Source of the DNA: Bettongia penicillata ogilbyi
Lineage: Eukaryota; Chordata; Mammalia; Diprotodontia; Potoroidae
Assembly: GCA_023548195.1 (NCBI GenBank)
Contig: JAJHZJ010000252.1
Coordinates: 4,042,841 to 4,106,840, forward strand
Length of the DNA: 64,000 nt
Reading direction: 5' to 3'
Position numbers and translations under genes: made by a program. A model generated the notes under the pieces. The model saw nothing but the letters and a program-made list of their open reading frames with translations. It did not search any database and had not been told where the DNA came from. Shown piece by piece: positions 43,081-54,009 of the stretch. Every line of letters starts with the position of its first letter. The first letter of the stretch is position 1.

Positions 43081-44390
43081 ACAAGTCAGGGTAGCCTCCT
43101 TTAATTGGCTGTGTAACAGGGGAAGCCTACATCTTTGAAAGTGGTAAGACTGAGACAATCTCTTTTTTACTGATTCTTTTTCTTTTCTATTTCTTTTCTT
43201 TTCTGCTGACTCTAAATGGTGAAGATCACCTACCATGAACAAACTGATGTGAGGGAAAGGATCTCCTGCCTTGTTCTCCCTCTTTACTCTGGCTCTGAAA
43301 AATGGACCTGGGAATGTTTGTGTTTGTTTCTGTTTTGTGTCATTTGACTATTGAGTCTTTTGTGTTGTTTGTCCTGTTTCATGTGTCAGGGTGACCCCCA
43401 CAAGTCCTGACTGAGAGATCAACCACAGCCACCAAGATTGCAGGAAGGATATTGCAGCAAGCTGACCCAGCAGAGAAAACTCTGACAAGCCAGGGTGCCT
43501 GGGACTTGAGACCAAATGTACTTTGGAACTTGGAACTGGGAATATGCCTCCCACATATTGGGGAGTAAGTTTGCATATTTTTAATTACACCTTTGGAGTA
43601 AGTGTTCCTGTGTAAAAGCTAATCTGCCTATTAATGGATAAATGAAACAGGGGTACCAGGGAATATCACCCCTAAAATTGAAGAGACAGCATTGGTCAAG
43701 GCTGGAGTGATTAGAAGACAGCCCAGATAGCCTCAAATGCCTTTATGTGTTCCTGAGAGCCTAGGAGGAGAGGTGAGAGGGAACACACCTGGTCTTCAGG
43801 TAGTGGAGGCCAGGGTGTTATAGACTTACAAATTCACATATATACCTTTACACATACATACATACATACATACATGTGTATATATTAGATATGCTTATGT
43901 TTTAGAGAGAAAGCAAGTGGTATGATCATGAAACTTATAAACTTCAGGGCACAGTTAAATTCTTAAACTCTCAAGGGTGTGAGATTCAAATAGATTATTA
44001 CTTAATCTGTAAGAATTGAGGAGGCCAAGTCAATTCTGACAATGCTCTGGGGTTAGGTCTCATTTGTTATTTTGCTAGACCCATGTCTGATGAAGTAGGT
44101 TTTTTTAATGGCCTGAGTTCATAAGAATTATGTCCTGGGAAAGTGTAGCTATGAAATGGCTTGTGATTATGACCCCAATGAGGGGCAAAAAAACTTTACA
44201 ACAAGAGGCTGGGAGGTTTAGATGCCAACATTGCACTAAGAAAGGTCACTCTCTCTTCTGTAGCTCCCAAAGCTCACCCTTTCCCTTCTTCCACCAAAAA
44301 AAGGACATTAAGAAAATGTAAAGGTGGACTTAAATCACAGGTATTGATCAGAAATAATAGTAGATCCATCAAACATAGTCTGTCTTTCTT
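43081..44390. other. Unassigned; 43290-43650 reads like a retroviral leader or LTR
   Basis: No coding domain. The GT-rich stretch 'ttttgtgttgtttgtcctg' followed by 'gtgacccccacaagtcctg' has an LTR/leader look, but no ends, duplication or gag frame support it. A (CATA)n tract lies at 43850-43880. Confidence 0.25.
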
Positions 44391-44391
44391 T

Positions 44392-44500
44392 CTTTGTTTT
44401 GGAGGCAATCAGGGTTAAATGACCTACCCAGGGTTACACAGTTGGCAAGTGTCTGGGGCCAGACTTGAACTCCTGACTCCACCCCACCTAGCTGCCTTTG
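44392..44500 (-). mobile_element. CORE-SINE head fragment
   Basis: 'ggaggcaatcagggttaaat' and 'cccacctagctgcc' match 42038-42162. Confidence 0.75.
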
Positions 44501-45060
44501 AATATAATCTTTAACCAAAGAACGTAATTGGAAATTTGTACCTGCCAAATCCAGAAGAAAAGGAAGGTAGAGGGCAACGGGTACTACCAGTCCTTTCATT
44601 TGTTTTCCTCTCAGTTCTCCAGCTACCGATATGCATCTGCAATTAAAACACACACACACAATCACACAATCACACAATCATATGTCTGTTATTCTTTGAG
44701 AGTTTGCCTCTTATAACCTCCCATAGAGGCTTAGATTTCAATAGGGAAACTGCAGATGTGGCTACCACAGGCCACTGCTGTGTAGCTGTTCTCCACCTCT
44801 TCTCTCTTTGCTCACTTCCCTTCAAGAGATCCTCCAATCTCCACCTAGATGGGAAAACTCCTCACCCTCTAGTACTGATTAGTTTTTCCTCCATTCCTAT
44901 GATGGGAAGACCTGCAGCTCACTGGGTCTTTGCAGTCAAGCCAAGTGTTTCTAGAGAGGCTATTACATTTGGGAGATCTGGACCTGATCATAAGCCATAT
45001 TTATATTCACACAGTAACCTCAGAAAGTGAAACAAAATTTCCCAGGTTGCCCTGAGAGCA
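44501..45060. other. Unassigned, with a short (CA)n at 44648
   Basis: No repeat family or gene recognised. The frame at 44704-45030 (108 codons) has no domain and no supporting context. Confidence 0.35.
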
Positions 45061-45245
45061 GGAGTCCTGAAATATATATATATTTTTTAATATCCTAGCC
45101 CACTTTAGCAGTCTGATGAAAACTATGGACCCTTTCTCGGAATAATTTTTTAAATGCATAAAATGGAACACATAGGATTATAAGGGCATCCAATTCTATT
45201 AAAATTCAGCTATCAAAATATATTTTTTAAAAGTTAATAGACCCA
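45061..45245. repeat. Probable ancient interspersed repeat
   Basis: 'ctatggaccctttctcggaa', 'aaatgcataaaatggaacac' and 'catagg' have the look of an old mammalian-wide repeat; I cannot name the family. Confidence 0.35.
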
Positions 45246-45409
45246 AAATCAGTTCTCCCTGCCTTAGAGAATTATCCATGACACTGAAGACACTGCTTCA
45301 GATTTCTTCCCAGAATCCTAGCTGACTTCTCCCAGGCACTAGCTAGAAACATTCCCATGTCTCAATGGGGCACTGATGTTCATGACAAGGTAGTATGATA
45401 AAAGCCAAT

Positions 45410-45620
45410 AATGGAAGCACCTTTCTCTTTCAGCTTAGGAACCGTACTGGATACCCCTTGCCATCCATATAGATGTTTCTAATAAAGGTATAAATGATTC
45501 CAATTACCTGTAATAGCAGCATTATCCTAATATCTTGATGTTAGCAGCTGGCAATCGAAGACAGGAATATAGGAAGAAAACTCTTTAGAGCTGTCAGTAA
45601 CAGGAAGGCACTGGTTTAGT
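45410..45620. promoter_or_regulatory. Weak candidate conserved non-coding block
   Basis: Repeat-free sequence with clustered homeodomain-like words ('ccaattacctgtaatagcag', 'cattatcctaatatc') and 'taataaaggtataaatg'. No other evidence. Confidence 0.2.
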
Positions 45621-46055
45621 CTAATGGTAATGACTCATACTTGCAGAGATGTTCTCATCCCAGAGGACCCTAAAGCATCAACAAACATACTTTCACCCTT
45701 AGACTTTCTAAAAACCCTAGGATTCAGTAAGATATACATAAATATATCAACAATATATATTCTGAGTGCCTATATATACCATCAGTACATGATATAAATA
45801 TGTATAACCATAACAAATATGATTTTTGCAGTTTTCATATGTAATCTTTTTTTAAATGAGGCTGATATTGCTGTGCCTAGTAACTGTATGTAATTTTTAA
45901 TAGCAAAGGTATTCTTTGAATCCAAACAATCTACAAATTAAAACTGAGATTCATATAGTTTTTATGCCTTATGTACATTATCTAATTTGAATTTCATGGT
46001 TCTAACTGTGGGAAAGTACAGGCATTATTCAGATGTGATGTACTCTGTGGACTTC
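45621..46055. other. Unassigned
   Basis: AT-rich, no repeat or gene recognised. Confidence 0.35.
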
Positions 46056-46059
46056 AAGT

Positions 46060-46215
46060 ATGAAAACTCTTTCCCCCAGTGCAGCTGACAACCTTTCTTT
46101 AAGTCATAACTTAGTTGCCTGGGGCACTGGAACATTAAGTAATTTATCCAGGAACACATAGCTTTTATGTGATAGAGTCAGGACTTGCCTAAGTCCTACA
46201 CCGAATTGCCTTTTG
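46060..46215 (-). mobile_element. MIR-class SINE, diverged
   Basis: 'taatttatccaggaacacat' and 'gtcaggacttgcctaagtcc' retain antisense SINE order. Confidence 0.5.
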
Positions 46216-46800
46216 AAGATATTTTGAATCTTCCCAATTAAGAGAAAGAAAAATAAGGCATGGGGAGATTTAATGACTTATTCAAACATATATATAAAGC
46301 TATAGAGTCTGTATAACATGCCAGACTTCTTGATAAACAATCTTTTATATTATGTAACTTACATTGGAAAAGCCAGAGATTTGAAGAACTTAGAAAAACT
46401 CACACAATAATCATTTCACCTTGTTCCTAAATTTTCTGATTCCTGGTATTTTAGGTAGACTCAATACTCTAAAGTAATCCTCTAGGTACCAGGCCACATT
46501 CATACAGAGTTTTCCTACTCAAAATTCAAACTGACTGTGATAGGTTATGGCTTCCGAGGATTACTGGATAAGATTTTATAGCTGTAGCCCTAAATCTGTG
46601 CAACACCAGGCAAATCACAATTTCTCAAGACCTTAGTTATATTTCAATAGGCCCAAACTTACTTAAGGAAGTGAGGCCTGCACCTATACTCCTGTTAATG
46701 AAGCACATCATCTCCGTGAATCTTTCTACATAATGTGATGAACCTAAGGCCCCTTACTCCATTCCCACTGGGCTTGGCAAGGGACACACTGGTACTATAT
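46216..46800. other. Unassigned
   Basis: A weak MIR-like stretch near 46250-46330; otherwise nothing recognised. Confidence 0.35.
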
Positions 46801-46895
46801 TCATCAACAGCCAACATTTATCAAGCACCTACTGTGTACAGAACCCCATACTAAGTCCAGTAGTGGCTATCACTGTATTATCCTTACCAAGGTCT
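46801..46895 (-). mobile_element. L2 3' terminus
   Basis: 'aacatttatcaagcacctac' then 'tgtgtacagaacc' is reverse L2 3' end. Confidence 0.6.
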
Positions 46896-47032
46896 CTCTA
46901 GGCAGAGGTTAGGCTTCTCACCCACAGAACATAGGAAGGCCAGATCCCTGGGAGATTCAGGAATCATTGACTTTAGGATTGGAAGAGAACTTGAGGAAGT
47001 AAGATGCCCTCATTTTATGAATAAGACAACTC

Positions 47033-47355
47033 TTCTCAGCAATGCAAAGTCCTAAAACAATTCCAAAGGACTCATGATGGAAAATGTTATCTGCATCCAG
47101 AGAAAGAACTATGGAGTCTGAATGCAGAGCAAAGAGCAGACTGTTTTCTTTTTCTTTGTTTTAAGGTTGTTTTGTTTTTTCTTTCTCATGGTTTCTCCCA
47201 TTCATTCTAATTCTTCTATACAACATGACTAATGTGAAAATGTGTGTAGTAGGAATGTGTACATAAAGCCTACATCAGATTGCATGCTGTCTGGGGGAAA
47301 GAAGGGGAAAAATGAAAACTTATGCAAGTAAATGTTGAAAACTAAAAATAAATTA
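47033..47355 (+). mobile_element. L1 3' UTR, 5' truncated
   Basis: 'ttctcagcaatgcaaagtcc', 'ggactcatgatggaaaatg', 'ccagagaaagaactatggag', ending 'aaaaataaattaactga'. A comparatively well-kept L1 3' end. Confidence 0.85.
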
Positions 47356-47475
47356 ACTGAAGCCAAGAAGTGTTTATTCAGTGTCTACTATGTGCCAGCC
47401 ATTGTGCTAAGTGCTTGGGATACTAAAAAAGGCAAGAAATAGTCTCTGTTCTCAAGGAGCTCACAGTCTAGTGGA
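47356..47475 (-). mobile_element. L2 3' terminus
   Basis: 'tgtctactatgtgccagcca', 'ctgttctcaaggagctcaca': reverse L2 3' end. L2 sequence on the same strand continues at 47761. Confidence 0.75.
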
Positions 47476-47760
47476 AAGAACACTGGATTTAGATTCAAAG
47501 AACTTGGGTTTGAACCCTGATTCTGTCCCTTACTGCATGTGTGGGTTTGGCCATGTCACCTCAATTTCCTTATCTACAAAATTGGAGTGGTTGATAATAA
47601 TAATATGGTAATAATGAATAGCACTTATATAATGATTTAAGGTTTTCAAAGCACTTTACAAATATTATCTTGATTTGTTCTTACAACAACCCTGGGAGGT
47701 AGGTGCTGTCATGATCATGATTTTATGGATGGGGAAACTGAGGCAAAACTGAGTGATTGG
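47476..47760 (+). mobile_element. MIR-class SINE inserted in L2
   Basis: Head 'gaacactggatttagattca', 'cattgaaccctgattctg'-type B box, core 'aatttccttatctacaaaa', then 'aagcactttacaaatatta' and 'caaccctgggaggtaggtg'. The right-hand part may be a second, antisense MIR. Confidence 0.65.
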
Positions 47761-48215
47761 AAGGATGTTAGTGTCCTTGAAAGAAATAAAGGGGGTTTGG
47801 AGAAAGGGAAGGTTTAGGGGAAGAGATAACAAGCTTCATTTGGGGTATGTTGAGTTTGACATCTCTATGGGATAGCCAAGTAGAAATATACAATAGGCAG
47901 TCAGAAATATAGATCTAGAGTTATAAAGAGTAATTACAAGTAGAAACATAGATTTGGGGTTCATTTGCATAAGGGTGATGACTGAAACACTGGGAGCTAG
48001 CTGATGAATTCACCAAGAGCGAAGCTACAAATAGAAAAGGCTTAGGACAGAACTTGGTTTTCTAGAGCAGGAGGTGGAAGATGCTCCAGTAAAACAGATT
48101 GAAAAGAAGTGTCCCTCAAGTAGAAAGAAAATCAAAAGAAAACCAAATCATGAAAACTGAAGGAACAGAGGTCGGTCAATAGTACCAAAAACTATTGAGA
48201 AGTTAAAAAAAAAGA
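47761..48215 (-). mobile_element. L2 LINE, antisense, ORF part
   Basis: 'ggtatgttgagtttgacat', 'ctgggagctagctgatg' and 'ttcaccaagagcgaag' are reverse L2 ORF sequence. Confidence 0.65.
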
Positions 48216-48217
48216 AA

Positions 48218-48325
48218 AAGTGAGTGACTTGTTCTAAGTCACACAGCTAGTAAATATCTGAGACTGGCTTAGGTTTCCCTGACTGCAGGTCCAGTATTAG
48301 TCTATTGTATCACCTAGCTGCCTTA
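48218..48325 (-). mobile_element. CORE-SINE fragment
   Basis: 'gtgacttgttctaagtcaca', 'cagctagtaaatatctgag', 'ccagtattagtctattgtat', 'cacctagctgcc'. Confidence 0.75.
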
Positions 48326-48521
48326 AAAAGTTAAGTTCCTAAAAGAAAAATCAGAGAAGTTACATAACTGAGCTGCTTCTCATTTAAATGAGAATAATGA
48401 CTTATATTTTTGTCTGAGTAAGCAATGTATATTTTAGTACACATACTTAAGAACTTTATACACCTCTTTTCAAGAAGAAATCCTTGAGTTGCTGGTACAG
48501 TCTACCAAAATGCATTCTTTC

Positions 48522-48660
48522 TTTTTTATTGATTCATTCATTCATTTATTTATTTATTTACTCACTCATTTATTTATTTATCTATCTGCCTATCTATTTA
48601 TTTATTTATTTTTAGTATTTAAGTGGTTCTGCTTTTACTCTTTTTTAAAAATTTATTTAT
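48522..48660 (-). repeat. Compound 3' tail of copy C with a possible transduced segment
   Basis: Read on the minus strand: element end and first A-run (~48655-48641), then ~28 bp of ordinary sequence ('gagtaaaagcagaaccactt' and on), then a second A/AAAT-rich tail with GATA and AATG units up to the duplication. Two tails separated by unique sequence is the pattern of 3' transduction. Confidence 0.6.
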
Positions 48661-49469
48661 TTATTTAACTTTTTACATTCGTTTTCACAAAATTTTGGGT
48701 TCCAAATTTTTTTCCCCTTTTAACCCCTCCCCCCAACTCAATACCCCAAGCAATCTAATTTTCCCTATCTCCAATCTGCCCTCTCTTCTATCATCCCTCC
48801 CTTCTCTTCTCCCCATCTTCTCTTTTGTCCTGTAGGGCCAGATGACTTTCTATTCCCCATTAACTCTATTTCTTATTTCCTAGTAGTAACAACAATACTA
48901 AAAGTTGTTCCTAAAACTTTGAGTTCCAAATTCTCCCCATCCCTCCCTCCCCAACCATTCCCTTTGGGAAGGGAATTCAGTATAGGCCATATCTGTGTAG
49001 TTTTACAAATGACTTCCCTGATAGTCGTATTGTGTAAGACTAACTGAACTACCCTCCATCCTATCCTGCTCTTCATTGTTTCTCTTCTGTCTTTTGCTCC
49101 TATCCCTCCCCAAGTGTTGACTTCAAATTGCTCCCTCCTCCCTTTCCCTCCCTTCCAACATCCCCCCCCTTGCTGATCTCCTTCTCCTCCACTTTCCTAT
49201 ACTGTAAGATAGGTTTTCATATCAAAATGAGTGTGCATTTTATTCCTTCCTTTAGTCAAATGTGATGAGGGTAAACTTCTTGTTTTCTTTTTTTTTTCTC
49301 AGCTCTCCTCTTTTTCCCTCCACTATAAAGTCTCCTACTTGCCTCTTAAATGCATATAATTACCCCCTTCCATTTCACCCTCTTTCCTCCCACTACATTT
49401 CTCTCTCACCATTTACCTTAATTTCTTTTAAGATATGGTCCCATCCTATTCAGTTCAATCTGTGCTCTC

Positions 49470-49540
49470 TGTCTCTGTATGTATGTGCATGTGTGTATGT
49501 GTGTGCACGTGTATGCATGTACATGTGTGTGTATGGACCC
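49470..49540. repeat. TG/TA-rich tract within copy C
   Basis: Interrupted TG repeat in the place where copies A, B and D carry theirs. Confidence 0.85.
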
Positions 49541-49669
49541 ACCAATTACCCAGATACTGAAAAGTTTTAAGAGTTACAAATATTGTCTTTCCATGTGGGA
49601 ATGTAAACAGTTCACTTCTGGTAAGTCCCTTAAGACTTCTCTTTGCTGTTTACTTTTTCATGCTTCTTC

Positions 49670-50777
49670 TCATTCTTGTGTTTGAAAGTCAAATTTTCTT
49701 TTCAGCTCTGGTCTTTTCATCAAGAATGATTGAAAGTCCTCTGTTTCATTGAAAGACCATATTTTCCCCTGAAGTAATATACTCAGTTTAGCTGAGTAGG
49801 TGATTCTTGGTTTGAGTCCTAGTTCCTTTGACTTCTGGAATATCCTATTCCACGCCCTTCGATCCCTTAATGTAGAAGCTGCTAGATCTTGACTTATTCT
49901 GATTGTATTTCCACAGTACTGGAATTGTTTCTTTCTAGCTGCTTGCAAGATTTTCTCCTTGAGCTGGGAGTTCTGGAATTTGGCCACAATGTTCCTAGGA
50001 GTTTCTCTTTTTGGATCTCTTTGAGGTGGTGATCGATGGATTCTTTCAATACTTATTTTGCCCTCTAGTTCTAGAATGTTAGGGCAGTTTTCCTTGATAA
50101 TTTCATGGAAGATGATGTCTAGGCTCTTTTTTTGATCATGACTTTCAGGGAGTCCCATAATTTTTAAATTGTCTCTCCTGGATCTATTTTCCAGGTCAGT
50201 TGTTTTTCCCATGAGATATTTCACATTCTCTTCCATTTTTTCATTCTTTTGGTTTTGTTTGGTTTTGTTTGGTGATTTCTTGGTTTCTTGTAAAGTCGTT
50301 AGACTCCATCTGTTCCATTCTAATTTTGAGAGAACTATTATCTTCAGTGAGCTTTTGAACCTCTTTTTCCATTTGGCTCATTCTGCTTTTGAAAGCATTC
50401 TTCTCTTCATTGGCTTTTTGAACCTCTTTTGCCGATTGAGTGAGCCTATTTTTCAAGGTGTTATTTTCCTCAGCATTTTTTTGGATCTCCTTTACCAAGG
50501 TATTGACCCGTTTTTCATACTTTTCTTGCATCTCTCTCATTTCTCTTCCCAGTTTTTCCTCCACCTGTCTAACTTGCTTTTCAAAATCCTTTTTGAGCTC
50601 TTCCAAGGCCTGAGCCCACCCGACATCCCCCTGGGATGTCTGGGGTACTGTGGCCCCGCCCTCCACATCTTTCCCTGATGGCAAGAATATTTCCTCGTCA
50701 GATCTGGAAGTCGGGATCATTTGCATCTGTTCAAAAAAACTCTCTATAGTCTTATTTTTCTTCCCTTTTCTGGGCAT
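49670..50777 (-). pseudogene. L1-type ORF1 of copy C, one frameshift
   Basis: ATG at 50775-50777, stop at 49670-49672. Frame 1 (50777-50241) holds the basic N-terminus with NKTIESFF (50733-50756) and most of the coiled coil. Frame 2 (50236-49670) holds the RRM (SRRDNLKIMGLPES) and the complete C-terminal domain (RRAWNRIF, RITYSAKLSILLQGK, FNETEDFQSFLMKRPEL). The break lies in a run of 'aaaccaaac' repeats (about 50245-50275), a ~10-bp slippage duplication compared with copies A and B. Otherwise the protein is complete, matching L1 ORF1p architecture: coiled-coil trimer, RRM and CTD that bind RNA and chaperone target-primed reverse transcription. Confidence 0.92.
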
Positions 50778-50910
50778 TTTCCCAGCCAGTTACTTGACTT
50801 CTGAGATTCCTGTCCACCCCCGCCTAGACCCGCCCAGCTAGTGCTTGGAGTCTGAGATTCAAATGCGCCGCCCAGCTGCTAATCAATGTGAGCTTTAGTT
50901 CTGGTACTGG

Positions 50911-51123
50911 GGTGGGGGCAGGGCCACCTCCCAGGCTCGGCTTCCTCAGGGGCTTTATGCAGAGACTTTCAGGAACAGAGCGGGTGGGGGGGGATGCCTC
51001 CCAGTCTCAGTTCCCTCAGGGGCTTTATGCAGAAGCCTTCAGTAATAGAGCAGGGTGGGGCAGGGCCGTCTCCCAGGCTCAGCTCCCTCAGGTTGTTTAT
51101 GCAGAGACCTTCAGTAATGAAGA
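50911..51123 (-). repeat. Three 71-bp 5' UTR monomers of copy C
   Basis: Units start near 50911, 50982 and 51053. Each has a G-rich run, 'tcccag.ctc', 'cctcagg.g.tttatgcaga' and 'ccttcagtaat' (the first unit differs most). Same unit as in copies A (two) and B (one). Confidence 0.9.
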
Positions 51124-51624
51124 TCCTGCCTGCTGCTGGGGGAGTTCTGGGCTGCCGCCACCGCTGCTGCCTCTGCTGCCACCCACGCCTCTGCCTCCAC
51201 CACTTCCTGCCCCCGTCTCTGCCGCCGCCACTTCCTCCTGAGGAGGCCTGAGTCACGGAGACCCCCGCTCCCCTTGGCCAGCCAGTCATCTCTCTCACTG
51301 ACCTGTAGCTTCTGTGGGTGGAGGGACTTTCCCGGCTGCCGGAGCTTCTGTCCCTGAAGCCTGCTCGGGTCAGCTTCTCTGGAGCTGCGGCCAGGGCAGT
51401 GCTGGGATGGGGTCCGCTTTCCGGAGTGCGACGGACCCTGGGGACCGCTCTCCAGGGCTCTCTGGAACGGAAATCTCTTCCACTCTGTTTCTGTACACCT
51501 TTCAGTGATCCAGAAGTTACGGGGGTCTCTTTTTACATTAATTCTATGGGCTGTGGTTTTGGAGCTCGTAAACATGCATCCTTCTACTCCGCCATCTTCA
51601 AACAACTCCAAAATGCATTCTTTC

Positions 51625-51800
51625 CAAGGATAAAAGATCTCAACTTCAGAAGAACTTGAGAAGAAACTCGTAAATAGCAAAGGGAGGTGCAATGACTTAA
51701 CAAAAGTCACACAACCATGAAGCAACATATTCATTCATCTGGAAATTGAATCTAGGTCTTCTGGCTCCAAGAATAGTGGCCTACTCACTATGACATGTCA
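51625..51800 (-). mobile_element. MIR-class SINE, diverged
   Basis: 'ggaggtgcaatgacttaac', 'aaaagtcacacaacc', 'gaatctaggtcttctgg' keep antisense MIR order. Copy C inserted at its edge. Confidence 0.5.
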
Positions 51801-51944
51801 AATGAATGAATGGGACGTTAAAGGAAGACTCTGGAAGGGTATTGTCTCTTAGATAAGGGAGGAGACAGTAAGTCTCGACCTCAATGATGTAACCAGGCTT
51901 GGACAAAGATAATAAAAACAAAAAAAAAATCAAAAACAAGCAAA

Positions 51945-52370
51945 AATACATCTGTCCAATGTGCCCATTGAGCCACTGCTAGGGGTATATGAGAGATTTG
52001 AGAAACTGTCAAAAGTGTCATAAGACCAGGGAAGAGCAAATATTGTCTAGATATTTCAAAACAGGAGAAGAGGGGAAAGGATTAAAGGGAAGAGTCTGTA
52101 AACTCCTGGTCAATGAGTTTGACTTCTCTTCCTGGCAAAATTCTAGAACACATTATTAAAGGGATGGTTTCAGAGCACTGAGGGAGAGAAGTAGCCATCA
52201 TTAAACTGTAACGTGACTTGATTAAGAACAGGTTATGCCAGATTAACTTCCTTACTTTTCCTCCACCCACCCTCCATTTTTTTTTAATAGAGTAACTAAA
52301 CCTGAAAGATCAAAGGAATGCCGTAGACAGAACATATTTAAATTTCAGCCAAGCATTCCTTTTTGTTTGT
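51945..52370 (+). mobile_element. CR1/L3 LINE, reverse transcriptase region
   Basis: The text follows CR1/L3 ORF2: 'gaccagggaagagcaaata' (upstream of RT), 'ctcctggtcaatgagtttga' for the NYRPVSL-type segment, 'ggttatgccagattaac' and 'tttcagccaagcattcc' for the DFSKAF-type segment. Decayed. Confidence 0.6.
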
Positions 52371-52469
52371 TTGTCTCAGCTTATAGGAAAAAGAGATTTC
52401 AAAAATCTTCTTCCCCCTCCTTTTTTTGGGGGGAGGTGGGACAGCGCAGAATTTAGATTTCATAAATTT

Positions 52470-52615
52470 CATAGATTTCGAGTCCAAGGAAACTGAGATA
52501 ATGAGAGGTTTAAGTGACTCACCCAGGGGTATCTAGCCAGTAAGTGTTTGAGGCAGTATTTGAATCCAGGTCTTCCTGACTCCAAAACCAATGATTTATC
52601 CACTATGACATGGGC
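52470..52615 (-). mobile_element. CORE/MIR-class SINE nested in CR1/L3
   Basis: 'ccaaggaaactgagataatg', 'taagtgactcacccagggg', 'gaatccaggtcttcctgac'. Confidence 0.7.
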
Positions 52616-52765
52616 ATCTTATAGGCAGTTCAGTTCAGAGCTGGTTCAATGACAGAACCCAAGAAAGAGTCATTAATTGGTTGATAATAATAATTTGGAG
52701 GGGAGTCTTTAGTGGAGTGCCCCAAGGATCTGGTTTTTGGAGGTTCTTTTTGCCTTCTGCTATTA
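52616..52765 (+). mobile_element. CR1/L3 LINE, continuation
   Basis: Readable as 'SSWFNDRTQERVIN' and 'GVFSGVPQGSGFW', the CR1/L3 RT segment with the VPQGS motif. Continues the fragment at 51945. Confidence 0.7.
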
Positions 52766-52775
52766 CTATATATAT

Positions 52776-52838
<63 letters not shown>
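52766..52838. repeat. (TA)n(CA)n(TA)n(TG)n microsatellite
   Basis: A CA block then a TG block, each bounded by TA repeats; it forms an inverted repeat at the 3' end of copy D. Confidence 0.92.
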
Positions 52839-52844
<6 letters not shown>

Positions 52845-53627
52845 AAATTTATTTATTTTTCAGTTCTTAACATTCACTTCCACAAGAATTTTAATTTAAA
52901 ATTTTCTCCCCATTTCTCCCCACCCCCCCACTCCATCCACCCCTTCCTCCAGTCTATCTTCCTTTCTATTACCTACCCTTCTTTCAACCCCCTTTCCCTC
53001 TATTTTCCTATAGGGCAAAATAGATTTCTATACTCTGTTGCTTATATAGCTTAATTTCCAGTTGCAAGCTGAAACAATTTTTAATATCCATTTTTAAAGC
53101 TTTGATTTCCATATTGTCTCCCTTCCTCCCCACCTACCCTCACTGAGAAAACAAGCAATTCAATATAGGTCATACATGTGTAACAATGCAAAGTACTTCC
53201 ATAATAGTTACATTGTAAAAGACTAACTATATTTCTCTCTGTCCTATCCTTTCCCTTCTTTCCCTTGATCTGTCCTCCCACAATAGTGTTTGCTTCTGAT
53301 TATCCCTTTCCACAATTTGCTGTCCCTTCTATCATCCTCCCTCTCCTATGTCTTTACCCCTTGCCTTCTTGCAGGGTAAAATAGATTTCTATATCCAACT
53401 GAGTGTGTGTTTTCCTTCCTTAAGCCAAATCCCATGAGAATAAGATGATTATTTCCTTTCATCTCTTCCCTCTTCCCCTCCATTGTAAAAGCTCTTTCTT
53501 CCCTCTTGTATGTGAGATGATTTGCTACATTTTACCTCTCCCTTTTTCTTACTCCAAATACATTCCATTCAACAGCAAATTTTTTTTTTTTGGCTATTCT
53601 TCCTTCATATTCAGCTGACCCTGTGCC

Positions 53628-53899
<272 letters not shown>

Positions 53900-54009
53900 T
53901 CCCTCTAACTACCCTAATACGGAAAGGGTCTCATGAGTTACGAATAACATCTTTCCATATAGGAATGTAAACAGTTCAACTTTAATGAGTTCCTTATGGC
54001 TTCTCTTTC

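Larger units (their letters stand above)
48522..51607 (-). mobile_element. Full-length ORF1-only LINE (half-L1 type), copy C
   Basis: Minus-strand copy, 5' end at 51607 ('gaagatggcggagtagaagg'), 3' end at left. A perfect 17-bp target-site duplication, 'ccaaaatgcattctttc', lies at 48505-48521 and 51608-51624. It has three 5' UTR monomers, ORF1 49670-50777, a TG/GT tract, ~0.85 kb of non-coding sequence, and a compound tail (48522-48660). No ORF2. GC-rich, CpG-containing 5' UTR and a nearly intact ORF1 make it the best-preserved copy here. The frame at 51111-51734 crosses the 5' UTR and flank and is not a gene. Confidence 0.92.

Noticed and set aside
43290..43650. Retroviral LTR or leader
   Set aside because: Only a textural resemblance; no TG/CA ends, duplication, primer-binding site or gag frame identified.
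51111..51734. 207-codon minus-strand frame
   Set aside because: Crosses the flank and 5' UTR of copy C, including the duplication; not shared with the other copies as a protein.
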